From assembly GCA_037178675.1 (NCBI GenBank), contig JAYMGJ010000474.1, forward strand, positions 1 through 64,000: a stretch of 64,000 bases of DNA, read 5' to 3'. The translations under genes were made by a program, and so were the position numbers. The first letter of the stretch is position 1. Each line of letters begins with the position of its first letter. The DNA comes from Scleroderma bovista (taxonomy: Eukaryota > Basidiomycota > Agaricomycetes > Boletales > Sclerodermataceae). Under the pieces are notes generated by a model. It made no database searches and had not been told where the DNA came from. It saw only the letters and a list, made by a program, of their open reading frames with translations. Below are positions 26,946-38,107 of the stretch, piece by piece.

Positions 26946-27710
26946 TACTGTTTGTACACTGCCTGCTGGGTACCCCAGGATGTGCAATCAAATTTATGTC
27001 ATAGAATGTGATCTTTACATTGACTATACTAGTCTAGTCTCGACACCAGCCATTCTAAGAAACTGGATTTATCTGGGTACATTGTGCTTCCTACAAGCAT
27101 CTGAGGAAGAGACTCAAAATTGACGAAGTTTTGAATTAGATCTGAAGACTACCCGAAGGCACTTATCCTTATAAGGGGTGGAATCCACTGGAATCCACCG
27201 GCTAGTGTATCAGATGAGGAGTCTCAGCCAGTTGCTCGAGTGCCCTAACTCATTAGCTTCATCAAAAGAAGTATTTAAAAAAAATGAAGTTATTGCCCTG
27301 CTCCTATTGTTTGCCCCAAATAGGCAGCGACTAGGTGATCTGCACCTAGAAGTTACGCTGTTCTGCTACCCCAAAGGTATCGGAACCGGCGCGTGGGGAC
27401 AGCCAACACCCCAGGTTTCCATGCCTTCGCATCCAACATCAGTTCCCAACTGTACTATTTTCGCAGGGTGGACTCGCTACCATCCAATGTTTCCTTCTGG
27501 TCTTGACTACCTGGCATCAGTGCAACCTACAAAGGCTGCTGTGTGTCGATCGGAAAGCCAACATGGCGCTGGCAAGCTTATCAAGATTGTCCTTCGCCGC
27601 TGAAGCTCACCACCACCACACCATGTTTGTGAGTATTTAATCTGCTGAGCATCTTACATGGTAGATGTTGAATGTACATGCATCTGTAGAATAAATACTT
27701 GTCCGTCGAG
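26946..27710. other. spacer PEX6 / ECO1 with an unrecognised ORF
   Basis: The longest convergent spacer in the block. A plus-strand frame of 141 codons (27,178-27,603) is open but matches nothing I recognise; its composition is mixed and there is no conserved start context, so it may be chance. The first part (26,950-27,350) continues the A/T-rich composition of the end of PEX6. Otherwise 3' untranslated sequence of both genes. Confidence 0.35.
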
Positions 27711-28930
27711 TCATTCCTGATATATCCTTACAAATCCCTTACCCCAGCTCCGCATGACCGCATTTCCTCCAGCGGTTGGTTGCGTAAAGGCAACGTCTCC
27801 ATTGAGAGGATCGAGCAAACATCCATGTATGAACGTCTCAGCAGCAGCGGTCAGCAAGCGAGTCGCGACCCCTTGCCGCCGATGCGCAGAGGAGACAAAC
27901 AGGCGAGGAATTCCAAGGGGGGTAGGCAGTGGCTCGGGGTTGCAAAATAGGCCTGAACTCGAGTCGACTGCAAGAAGCGGCGTGTATTGCTGCCGCGTGG
28001 ACGACCGTGATAGCAAACTTGATTTTGGATTCGACGTGGTACTAGCATTCGGCGAGTCGCCCACACCAGCCCCACTCGGGTCGTCTGCTGATATTACTGG
28101 GCACGCAGTGGCCGTTTCTTCTGGCGACGCAACAGCCATGGCGGTGGATATACGCTGGGCTATGGCGCACCCAACGATCTTTTCTCTATGGGTGTTCGAT
28201 TGTGAAGGGACGAGGAAGAGGTAAGTCTTTGAACAGTTGATGACGGATTCTGTCAGCGGTGGTGAGACTAATGCAAGGTTGATCGTTTCGAGCAAGTTTG
28301 CAAGCTGCAACGTTGTGCAGAGCATTAAGGACTGCGACGGATTCAAGAGCATACGTATAAACGAACCTTGGATCCGATCTTCCCACCAACTTTGGCAGGG
28401 AAGCAGATGATACGACCACACGTGCCATTTTTGAGTCTAACGTTGGTGGCAACCTCGGTCACTCCTGCTCTAAGACTTTCCCTCTCCTCTTCTTTCCCCC
28501 ACTCCATTCCCCTCTGGACGCGTCCGCAGTGGGAGCGGTGGAGTGCCTCATCATCTGGAGCCCCTTTGGTGTAAGACAGTCCGCAGATGGCACAGGTTCG
28601 CAGGACTGACGATTCGAGGATGAAGTGCAGTTGTGTCAGTGCTTTCTGTTGTTGTACAGGTCTCATGCGGGTGGGAGCAGTTTCAGGCAGTTTCGACTTT
28701 GGAATGGAGGCAGAGAGTCGCTGCTTCTTCTTCACAACGGGAGGGGTGTTCTCCGTGTCTGTTTCGTCGCCATGACTTTTCCGCTTGTTAGCTGAAAGTG
28801 AAGAAGACGAAGGAATGGATTTGGGACGGGCAGAGTAGGTACGCTTGATGATGGTCGTCATTGGGGAGTCGAAGTCATCGGAGGAAGAGTACACAACGCG
28901 TCGCGCACGTGATGGCGTGACCACTGGCAC
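27711..28930 (-). CDS. ECO1: sister-chromatid cohesion acetyltransferase Eco1/ESCO
   Basis: Acetylates the cohesin subunit Smc3 in S phase to establish cohesion, in the nucleus at replication forks. The N-terminal ~100 residues are basic and Ser-rich (MPVVTPSRARRVVYSSSDD). Then comes the C2H2 zinc finger (RTCAICGLSYTKGAPDDEAL, HRSHC), the linker, and after an intron the GNAT domain: TYLFLVPSQSNTHREKIVGC, a long insert, LGIPRLFVSSAHRRQGVATR, and the family C-terminus DVAFTQPTAGGNAVMRSWG ending FVRIYQE. The acetyl-CoA loop is RRQGVA. Domain order and the Pro-Thr-x-x-Gly block are specific for Eco1. A Ser/Thr-rich insert of about 60 residues interrupts the acetyltransferase domain, longer than in yeast. 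Confidence 0.9.
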
Positions 28931-29204
28931 CGCCTTGTCACGGGATTGACATGCTTTGTCACGTGCCCGTGTCCTTGTCCCCGACTGGTTCTTTACATAA
29001 TTTTTGTTTTCCTACTGCGCAGGTTCTTCCTTTCTTTTTCTCCTCCGCCCCTTGTCCTGCAGACGGCGGTCGTGTCGGGTCGTCGTCAGTCCACCGCGTG
29101 AGTCCGTGAGTCCGTGAGTCTGCGCCTTTGGTTGACTCAGGCGACGTTTCTAACGCGGCTGACCAGTCCCAGGTTGCTGCACATCCTACCAAGTCCTCTC
29201 TATC

Positions 29205-31976
29205 ATGAGTCCCAACGATCCCAACTCTCCAAACATTCCCTACGATCCACTCCCTCTCACTGAGTTCCATAGATCATCCGTTTTCAATGATCCCCCATCG
29301 CCGCACCCTTCTGGTCTCAACACACCTCCGGACATGCTCCCTTATACAGAAGACCCGGCAACCAACGTATCCTCTCCACGCTTCCTTGCTGCCGCTCTCT
29401 ACGATGGTGGTAGTCTCGGCAACCGTGCTTCCGTGGCTTCGCAGAACACCTTTGGTAGCAACGCTCTTTCCGCACCTAACTCATCTGTGTATGCCCTCAA
29501 CATCCGTGGCAGCCCAACCCCCGATGACCTCGCTTATGATGAAGTCACTTACGGCGAAACGGGACTAGGGTCGGGTTTCGATTCTCCTCTTTACCTCCCC
29601 GAAAAACGCGCAGCTTACATTGGTCCCTCTTCCAAATTCAAACGCAAGCTCCTCGCTGGTGCAGCAGTGGCAGCGTTCATTGTCATCGCTGCCATAATCG
29701 TTCCCGTCTATTTCACCGTCATAAAACCAAAGTCGGCCGCTGTCGTTCCCTCTTCTTCCTCCTCGGGTTCCGGTCCTGCCAGCCCATCCTCAACATCCTC
29801 CACCGGATCCCTTGCGCTTGTTACGGGTGGTAATGGTAGTAAAGTCACAACCGAAGATGGTACTACCTTTATTTATACCAACCCTTTCGGTGGATTTTGG
29901 TACTGGAATCCAAATGATCCGTTCAACAATAACGCACAGGCACAGTCATGGTCCCCACCTCTCAACCAAACCTTTAGGTTCGGTATCGATAAGATCTTTG
30001 GGTATGTCTCTATCCTTAATTCTCCTACTAGCTTTGAATATTGTTATTCGGCACAGGGTTAATTTGGGTGGTTGGCTTACAACCGAACCAGTGGGTTGTT
30101 CTCGTCCTCGCTTCACAGCTAACCTCACCAACTTTTCCCGTAGTTCATGCAAGTCGCTCTTGTTCATCTCCATGTATGCGGGCTAACATGTTTATAGTGC
30201 CCCCGCACTTTATGAGAAGTACCAGAGTTCAACACCTCAAGCAGTGGATGAATGGACCCTGAGTGAGGCCATGGCGGCCGATACTGCTAGCGGAGGGCTT
30301 AACCAATTGGAGACACACTATCGGACGTTCATTGTGATTAATTCAATGCCTTTATTTCCCTCGCGCCTTACTTCCTTTTTTTTTAAAATAATAGACGGAG
30401 CAGGACTTCGCTGAAATCGCAGGAGCGGGATTGAACTTTGTTCGTATTCCACTACCTTATTGGGCGATCGAGACGCGCCAAGGAGAGCCCTTTCTCGCGA
30501 AAACCGCCTGGAAGTGAGTTTCACAATCTTAGCCATTTTAGTTGGGTCTAACAAGCGTTGATGCAGGTACTTCCTTAAAGCCATCCAGTGGGCTCGTAAA
30601 TACGGCATACGCATAAATCTCGATTTTCATGCCCTTCCCGGCAGCCAGAATGGCTGGAACCACTCTGGAAAGCTCGGCACAATTAATGTCCTCAATGGAG
30701 CCATGGGCTTTGCGAATGCTCAACGTTCCCTGGACTACATCCGGATTATTGCCGAATTTATTTCTCAGCCGGAATACCGGGACGTTGTTGTCATGTTTGG
30801 TATTACCAATGAACCCCAAGGACCCACCGTGGGTCAGGATGCGCTTTCGAGATAGTAGGCATCTTACTCGTGACATCATTCTATTGGCTGACACGTCCGC
30901 TAGTTACCTTCAGGCTTATACCAATGTGCGTGAGGCTTCGGGTATTGGTGAAGGTAAAGGACCATTCGTCTCATTCCACGATGGTTTCCTTGGGCTGGAG
31001 CAATGGGCCGGCTTCCTCCCTAATGCCGATAGGACGGCCCTAGATCAGCATACATACCTATGTTTCACTTCACAGTCTGATAGCCCCATGTCCACGTACG
31101 CTCAAACACCCTGCAGTGCCTGGGCGCAAGGCGTCAATACGTCTATGTCCGCGTTCGGCATGACGAATGCTGGTGAATGGAGTAATGCCGTCACTGACTG
31201 CGGCTTGTTCGTCAATGGTGTTGGTCTCGGCACACGGTACGAAGGAACATACCCAGGGAGCTGGCCCAAAGTGGGAAGTTGTACCCCATGGACGGACTGG
31301 CAAAACTGGAATGATGTGATGAAGCAAGGCATGATGAACTTTGCCCTCGCCAGTATGGATGCTTTGCAGGTTTGTTTGAGTCTTATGATCGATATCTGTG
31401 ATCATTGACTTGTTGCATTAGAATTGGTTCTTTTGGACTTGGAAGATCGGTAATTCAACGACTACCGGTGTCGTGGAAGCGCCCCAGTGGTCATATCAGC
31501 TCGGCCTGCAAAATGGTTGGATGCCCAAGGATCCTCGGACGGCTTCCGGCATTTGTGCCAACCAGAACGTCTGGAGTCCGCCTTTGCAGGCGTGGCAGAC
31601 AGGTGGTGTAGGTGCGGGTCAAATTCCCGCCTCTGTCAGTTCGTCATATGCTTGGCCCCCGGCCACGATTAGCAATGCTGGTGCTGTTACATCATTACCT
31701 TCATACACACCCACGGGCACCGTTGCCACGCTTCCTCCACCCACCTTCACTTTGACTTCAGGCAAGTCGGTCCAGACTGCAGCGGCAGGAAACGGGTGGA
31801 ACAACCCGTCTGATACGGCCCTGGAAATGGTTGCGATTGCTACGTGTAGTTACCTTGACCCTTGGGTCGGTCCTAGCGTGGCACCACCGTCACCGCTGTG
31901 TAGCGCCGCCGCAGCCGCCGCCCGTGCTGCTGCGCAGCCTACAATTCTCCCCCCGAGGATGCGATTGTTACACTGA
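29205..31976 (+). CDS. membrane-anchored GH5 exo-beta-1,3-glucanase
   Basis: Glycoside hydrolase family 5 (subfamily 9-like) enzyme for cell-wall beta-1,3-glucan remodelling. The ~145-residue cytosolic N-terminus, rich in Pro and Ser, precedes a type II signal anchor (LLAGAAVAAFIVIAAIIVPV, residues about 148-170) and a Ser/Gly linker, so the catalytic part should face the wall. Catalytic blocks: FGIDKIFG then VNLGGWLTTEP, DFAEIAGAGLNFVRIPLPYW, ARKYGIRINLDFHALPGSQN, GITNEPQGP (acid/base Glu), QHTYLCF, NAGEWSNAVTDC (nucleophile Glu) and NWFFWTWKIGNSTTTGV. Several introns; one near 30,855-30,902 removes an apparent stop and restores SRYYLQAYTN. The C-terminal tail after PPLQAWQTGG is Pro/Ala-rich, ending RMRLLH. 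It diverges from ECO1 with 274 bases between starts. Confidence 0.88.
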
Positions 31977-32276
31977 TTTTCTTCATATAATGGGCAGGTG
32001 CTGTATACTTGGCTGTAGCCAGTTCTTCGGACTTCACATAATCACTTATTACAGAAATATCTATCTTTTTTGGGGGGTTACAAAGGTCGGACTGTTTTCG
32101 TTGTGTACTCGCTCCATCCTATCCATCTCGCTCATTACTCCTACCTTACTATACTTAGCATACCAACGTAGAACGCCAATCAATGTTGGTGAAATACGTC
32201 AGAACACCCTACTTATGTAATGGGGACAATGGTCATGTATTCTTCCAACACTCTACCTATTGGGATTGTTGGGATC
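31977..32276. other. convergent spacer GH5 / CHORD gene
   Basis: 300 bases of A/T-rich sequence between two facing 3' ends. No gene seen. The CHORD gene might extend slightly into it if its last codons are on another exon. Confidence 0.4.
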
Positions 32277-33730
32277 TTACAGAACCCGGTTGATGGAATT
32301 CTGCTCGTCGAGGATTATCTCCTTCCCACCAATGGTGCCTGTTCTGCCTCCTACACCGAATGTAAGATTGAAATTACCAAGACTGCCATGGTTTGTCCTT
32401 TCCAACAAGGTCCAACTACGGGTGTCCGACTTCTTCAACTGCACCTCGACTTTGGTGCCATAAAATTTATAGGAACACTCTTGAGGTAGCACAGGACCGA
32501 ATAAGTGAATCGTCCGCTTGAATCTCTTCTGGCTAGGGAGGTACAAATCAAGGTGAACCTGGACAGAGATGAACAAGATCCGGACACGGCGTCGCCATGG
32601 AGCTGCTGACCTGTGTCTCCTCAATACTAATATTACTTTTCTCTTTGTCTACCTGTTTTGCAAATACGGACATATGCACTTCTCGTGGTGTCTGGTAATG
32701 ATCGATGCGACAGTCAGTAGACTGTTCAGCCTAGCATTTCGCACACAATGTTTGTTGGTGGACCGAAAAGGGTGATCAACGATTGTCACAAATAATAGGG
32801 TGTCATAGAAACGTACCAGTTGCCGGGTTGGTTGTAGTTTTGGTACAAAAACATGGCGACCCTTGGCGCATCCTTCGATCTTGAGAAACTCCTCGAACTC
32901 CAGAACGCGCCGCTTGCAACACAAATAACCCTGGGGGCACATTGAATCGAAGGGTTTGTAGTAGAACAAAACGAAGAATAGCCCCCCCCTCACCTTGCTT
33001 CCTTCTCTGAAGATAGGCTGAAACATTCAACATTGCAAGCAGTGTAGGTAAATAAGCTGAAGAGGCCATGGTAGCATGAAAAAGATAAAATTGGACCCAC
33101 TGGTGCCGGATGGTACGTGCAGACCGTTCCAGGACCGTCCCCAATACGGCTTTCGTTGTCGCTCACAAATGTCACACCGCAACCTTTACGCTTGCAAACC
33201 GTGCCAGAGGGTACAGGGGCAGTTAAGTCGTCTTCTTCTTCTTGAGGCGGCTCGATCGGTGTTGGCGCAGCAGCGACAGAAGCAGTGTGTCGTTCCGAGA
33301 AAGTAGATCCCGCATTGATTCCTAAGGTAATTGGCCTCTGCTGGGGTGTAGCTTTGGTTGGGTTCACCTCGGCTGATGCTTTGGAATTGTTGGGAATGGA
33401 CTGCTTTTCCTCAGAATGTATACCAACTGCACAACCCTACCAAAACCATCGAGAAGTGTGAGAGCATGACAAGATCAAAGATCAATCTTCCTTACGGGTA
33501 TTTTCATGAATTCATCAAAATCGAGAACAGATTTGTTCACTGTCGAGCAACACGACCATGATTTAAGGCCTTCATGAAAAACCTGTAGAATGTCACTTGG
33601 TGATCCTTGAAGCAAAAGTGATTGACAGGTGTAGCCTCACTGGAGCTCCTGGGTGGTAGGTGCAACTCGTGTCGGTGTTTTCAGTGACGATATAATCCTT
33701 CCCGCATCCTCTACGCATACAGCGCGGCAT
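32277..33730 (-). CDS. CHP1: CHORD and CS domain protein (Rar1/CHORDC1-like)
   Basis: Hsp90 co-chaperone family. Two cysteine- and histidine-rich CHORD zinc domains: the first starts MPRCMRRGCGKDYIVTENTD with [20 protein letters not shown] on the next exon; the second has CKRKGCGVTFVSDNES, TVCTYHPAPPIFREGSKGYL and CCKRRVLEFEEFLKIEGC. A linker rich in Pro and Glu separates them. A C-terminal CS domain (HLDLYLPSQKRFKRTIHLFG, CSYKFYGTKVEVQLKKSD, LTFGVGGRTGTIGGKE) binds Hsp90. Two CHORDs followed by CS is the animal/fungal layout; plant Rar1 lacks CS. The start was chosen because the first CHORD begins at residue 4. The end at 32,277 is uncertain by a few codons. It diverges from the scramblase gene with 140 bases between starts. 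Confidence 0.88.
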
Positions 33731-33870
33731 CGCGTTGATTGTGTCGTTTCGCTGGTCTAAGACTAATGCTGTTGAGTGCGTCAAAGAAGGAATAAATTGA
33801 TCTGCTTGATATTATGTAATTCCATGGAATGCGCTTCCAGAATTCGAAGGGCAGAATTTGTGTCCTAACG

Positions 33871-35422
33871 GTAATGCTGGCTATTCCGGCCTCACTACGC
33901 ACCAGCCCTTCAGGCTTTAGGATATTCCTAGGTACTACGTACGGGAAGCACCTACTTGCCCAGCCAGGATGGCCCCATTTGCGAACGAATAGGCACCAAA
34001 TACGAAGACAATTTGCGCTTTCTCGCTTTCCTGACCGGAGAACTGGCTTTGGTAGAGCGTCCGCTGCCAGTCGAAGGTTGCAGAGGGAGCCGGGATCCTC
34101 TAACTCTTACGAAGATTTGTCTTCAGTGAACTCTGAATCCGAGCCTTGGAGTTCCGCTGTACCGCTTCAGTCTCCAGGTGATTCTGAAGTTGCGCTCACA
34201 CAACTGCTTGCAAACGATACCCTTGTGATTACAAGGTAAGAGCTACATTTTTCAGTCATAAGTACTTGAATACGATACGAAGTAGGCAGCTTGAAATGCT
34301 AAACATTTTCGTTGGTTTTGAACAGTCCAATAGATACGTCATAAGTGCGTGTAAATCTGGGTGCATTGCTCAGCTGTGCAACCAATAAACCATTTCAGCC
34401 AATATTTCAGGTGAAACCCTGGGATATGTCGTCGAGGAACCACGCGGACTTCTCTCGATGTTTTCTAGGCAGCTTTTTCGGACTCACCGACCTTTTCGCG
34501 CTCTGGTCATGGACCTTAATGGGTTCCCCATTCTGTGGGTGCGTGGGTGCAGTGGACCAATATTGTCACTCACCTTTGAAAAGATTCGTCGCCCATTTGC
34601 GTGGATAAGCTCCCACATGTTTGTTCAGCGTCCACTGGACTCCCAGTCTCCTGGACTACATGACAAACAGGTCCTCGATACATTTGCAGAGGTCCAGCAA
34701 GAATGGCATCTATGGAGGAGGAAGTATAGTTTATTCTTGAGGTATGACTGCAATTTGCACTTCCACGTTTTCTTAAACCGTTCTACGTACACCTACAGAA
34801 CTACTCCTATACGCGTTCTCACACCCATTTCCGAACCAGAACCAGAGGATCCCTCCGAACCCCACTTCGAGCAGTTCGCGCGCATTGACGAAGGGCTCTG
34901 GGCATGGAAATTTAAAGCCAGAAATGTCAATGGAGATGGAATCGCTACTATTAGCAGAGCCTTCCGAGGATTCGGGAGGGAGGTGAGCCAGCTAGCCAAT
35001 GGTTTCAGTGATTGACTGATTTCTTGTACTAGATCTTCACTGACACCGGTCAGTATGTAGTCACTTTCAGTGGGGAAGAGGAACCAGTCCTACCCACACC
35101 TGGGGAATCTCTGCAACTCCCACGTAGACCTCAGGTCAAAGATTTGACATGTGACCAGCGAGCAGTGAGTGTTTTGCGGCGAACAATACCCACACGATGG
35201 TTTAAATGACTTGTCGCAGTTAATTTTGGCTACAGCAGGTGAGCATGATCTTACTCAGTACGACAGATTAGACAATTTATTTGAACTCAGTGAACATCGA
35301 CTACGATTATTTTTCGAGGCACTCTGAAGGGTGAGTCGCCATTTCTACAGCGTCCAATCATTTTACAATGAAGATACAGGCATTGGTTTGGACCGGTTTG
35401 GAGCTCCGGAGAACTTAGGTAG
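33871..35422 (+). CDS. phospholipid scramblase family protein, probably mitochondrial
   Basis: Scramblase-family membrane protein (yeast Aim25 relative). Conserved parts: LANDTLVITR then GYVVEEPRGLLSMFSRQLFR, THRPFRALVMDLNGFPILWV, RRPFAWISSHMFVQ, QEWHLWRRKYSLFL, FARIDEGLWAWKFKARNVNG, ISRAFRGFGREIFTDTGQYV, LTCDQRALILATAVNIDYDY and a C-terminal HWFGPVWSSGELR. The N-terminal ~70 residues are rich in Arg and Ser with very few acids (MLAIPASLRTSPSGFRIF), as in a mitochondrial targeting sequence. Five or six introns. In this family lipid scrambling activity is established only for animal members, so mitochondrial localisation and function here are inferred. It converges on CDC45, with 68 bases between stops. 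Confidence 0.85.
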
Positions 35423-35490
35423 TTCCGGAATAATACACTAGTGGCTGGTTTACAATCTAAGTACACCATTGTGTGTAAAATAAAGACACT

Positions 35491-37894
35491 TTAATACCCA
35501 TCTCCAACCTCACATAGGGCTTCCAGAAATGTCTTTAGGTCTTCCTGATCAATCTCGAGTACGCTTGTATTGAATGAGTTGTGAGATGAACGGGCATTGC
35601 AGCGATCCTTGGCGTTAATGAATGCCAAACCAAACTCACTGAAGGAGTAGTGTTAATCGATCGCTCCCACTAGTATTGCCACCTACTTTTTCCTGACATC
35701 TCCAAAATCTAATGCCCCCATGACACCCACAACGATGTACGTGGCTGTTTTCTCATTTAAGCATGCAAGCACGAAAGGAAGGCTTTTCTTCCCTCGCGCA
35801 AGTTTTGTTCCTGGGAGTTTGTCTCGAAGTGCATCAATGAGCCAAAGTGCGAGCCGACAAAGGACTCCTGGATGGGCAAAAAGGGGGAGATCAGGCCCTT
35901 GGGAAAGAATCACGACACGGTGTGAACGCATGGTACGGATGTCCTGTTTGTCGATTATGGACGTTCCTTGGCGAATGATTGCACGGTGAAGGGACATAGA
36001 AAGGGTCAAAGCATCTCGAAGGGGAACAATGCTAGCAGCGAAGAACGATGATCATGGTCTACGAGACAGGATAGAGGAGCGACATACTCTGTAAGGGCAT
36101 CGTAAGCGGCCCAGAAGTTCTTCATCCACCAGGGGACTTCTGTGCGCTCTTCTGGGGCTACGTTATCCGCTTCTTTACCATTGTGTTCCTCCTGTTTAGT
36201 GTGGGCGGACTCATCGGCGTCTCGTCTCACAGCTTCCCACACGCGTCCCCCTCCAAACCATTCTCCACCATGCCGTGCACCTTCTATCTCAATATCTATC
36301 CGGACACCTCCTGCCACATCTAGCAGAGCACTTACCCCCTCCACTGCATCGGCAGCACTGAGTGGGAGTGCTCGGTAGCCAAAGCAACGAACAAAGGAGG
36401 GGTAAGTCAACTCAAGTAGGCCATATTCCGGAGCAATGGCGTCAAGCTTGGAGCGAAGCTGGTGCTTCAGATCCAGATCCATGTGAGCATACAGTTGTTG
36501 TGTCTGAGGTATTGAAAACCTGTTGCTTTCAGAGAAGTTCTCGCCAGCCATATAAAAGAACTAACCCCATTTTGGCCAGCAAACCAGTCAAACGCTTGCG
36601 CCCTCGCTCCTTCCAAATGCCGAGTTTTCCGGCCACGTAGCTCGAGTGAAACATGGCGTCATATAGGGTCCAGTGGCGGAAGAGGGTAAACCTAAGTTCC
36701 TCTGTTGTACGAATGGAGAGGTCGTCTGGGTTGAGAGCAGTAATGGCGTCTGGATTGTCATCGACTCCCGCAGGCAATGGATTGAGGCGAGTCACTTCAT
36801 CATAGTATATGGAGTGGAATTTGTCATAGGTATCTCGCGATATGCGGCAAGTCGTGTATTGAAACGTCAGCCCGAGAATGGCGAGCCTGGGCGGAGTGGC
36901 AGTACTGCGTACAAACGTATGGGGAGCCATACCATAGAAGATCACAATCGACGCGTTCGAGGATGGTTGCAAGTACGTAGAGTGTAGCGGACGCGCTTTG
37001 TCCGTACCATGAACCACTTGTGTAGTGTTTATCTACTACTGACTGATAGTGCGCCCATTGTTCTCGAGACATTCGGTTTGGCTGGAAGAGGAGGTAGTAA
37101 ACATGGGACCACGTAAGAACTGGACTGACCTCGTCTACTTTACGCCGCTTGCCTTTCTTATTGTCATCGCCTACCGAGGACCTGCGTTTGCGGGAGTGCT
37201 CAGTTGGGTGGCCATCGAGGTCATCTTCATCTTCCTGTTCAGACAATTCGGCATCATCGGAGTTAACGTCAGACTCATCGGAATCAGGCTCAGCTTCATA
37301 CTGGGCAGGATGCTCAGGATACAGAAAAAAAAAGGCCATGTTGAAGAACCCACCTCCAATGCTTCCCACGCCTTTCTTTCCTCTGTCATGTTATGTGCTT
37401 CACCGTCATCCCATATCACTATTCGATCTGCAGCATCCCCACCACCGAATAAACTTCCCAAGTTCTGAGGTCTAGTCGAGTCGATGACATGGACCGTCAG
37501 CCTGGCGCTGAATTCACCAAACCACATAGGAGAAGGCAAATCGAGTATGGCACCCATGTTGATCAAGACGAGGGTATGCAGCTAGTCACGGTCAGCTGAG
37601 TTAGGAAGGGGGTGTAGTTCACACCTCGTTATAGGTTGCCAGTTCATATTTCATGTTTTCGAGCTCAGCTATGCCCGATACAGGGATTATTCTGTGCATG
37701 ATATCGTCCTGCATGAGGATTTCTGCAAGCATCTTGGCTGCACAGATGGCGTCGACATCAGGAGCCACCAATAGTATGACAGATGACGCGGATGTAAGGG
37801 GAGAGCGGCGGTGAGTTGCGAGGATGTTAGCATACGCCTCTGCGTAGGACGGCTTTGAGGCAGATGCGAGATGCGGAGGCGCGAGGTAAACCAT
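35491..37894 (-). CDS. CDC45: replication initiation factor Cdc45
   Basis: Part of the CMG replicative helicase with Mcm2-7 and GINS; DHH-phosphoesterase fold without catalysis. The N-terminus MVYLAPPHLASASKPSYAEA leads into SSVILLVAPDVDAICAAKML (the DHH-like motif) and LVLINMGAILDLPSPMWFGE, then HVIDSTRPQNLGSLFGGGD. An acidic/basic disordered insert (ESDVNSDDAELSEQEDEDD, RKRRSSVGDDNKKGKRRK) is typical. The C-terminal part includes MSREQWAHYQSVVDKHYTSG, LTFQYTTCRISRDTYDKFHS, ELRFTLFRHWTLYDAMFHSS, YPSFVRCFGYRALPLSAADA, WWMKNFWAAYDAL and KFGLAFINAKDRCNARSSHN, ending VGDGY. About seven introns. The start MVYL is the conserved beginning. It diverges from the M13 peptidase gene with about 213 bases between starts. 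Confidence 0.92.
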
Positions 37895-38107
37895 TGCTGT
37901 CCATTGGAACGCGTCGCGTCCATTTGCAGTGTTGCTTACATAAGAATGCCCCAACGGGTAAGTTTGTTCGCTTCGCAAAACGCGTGGAGAACAGACGTCA
38001 GGCAGCACGCATTCATGGCATGCGTACTTAAGGTCATCGCAGAGCCTGAATACGCCTAGCATATCCCTGAAGAAACCCCCACCAAGCACCCATCATCGTC
38101 GCCAGAC

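Noticed and set aside
27178..27603. 141-codon ORF as a real gene
   Set aside because: No recognisable family and A/T-rich spacer location; left as part of the spacer description.
29812..30262. Overlapping ORFs in other frames within the GH5 gene
   Set aside because: Shadows created by reading through introns of the GH5 gene.
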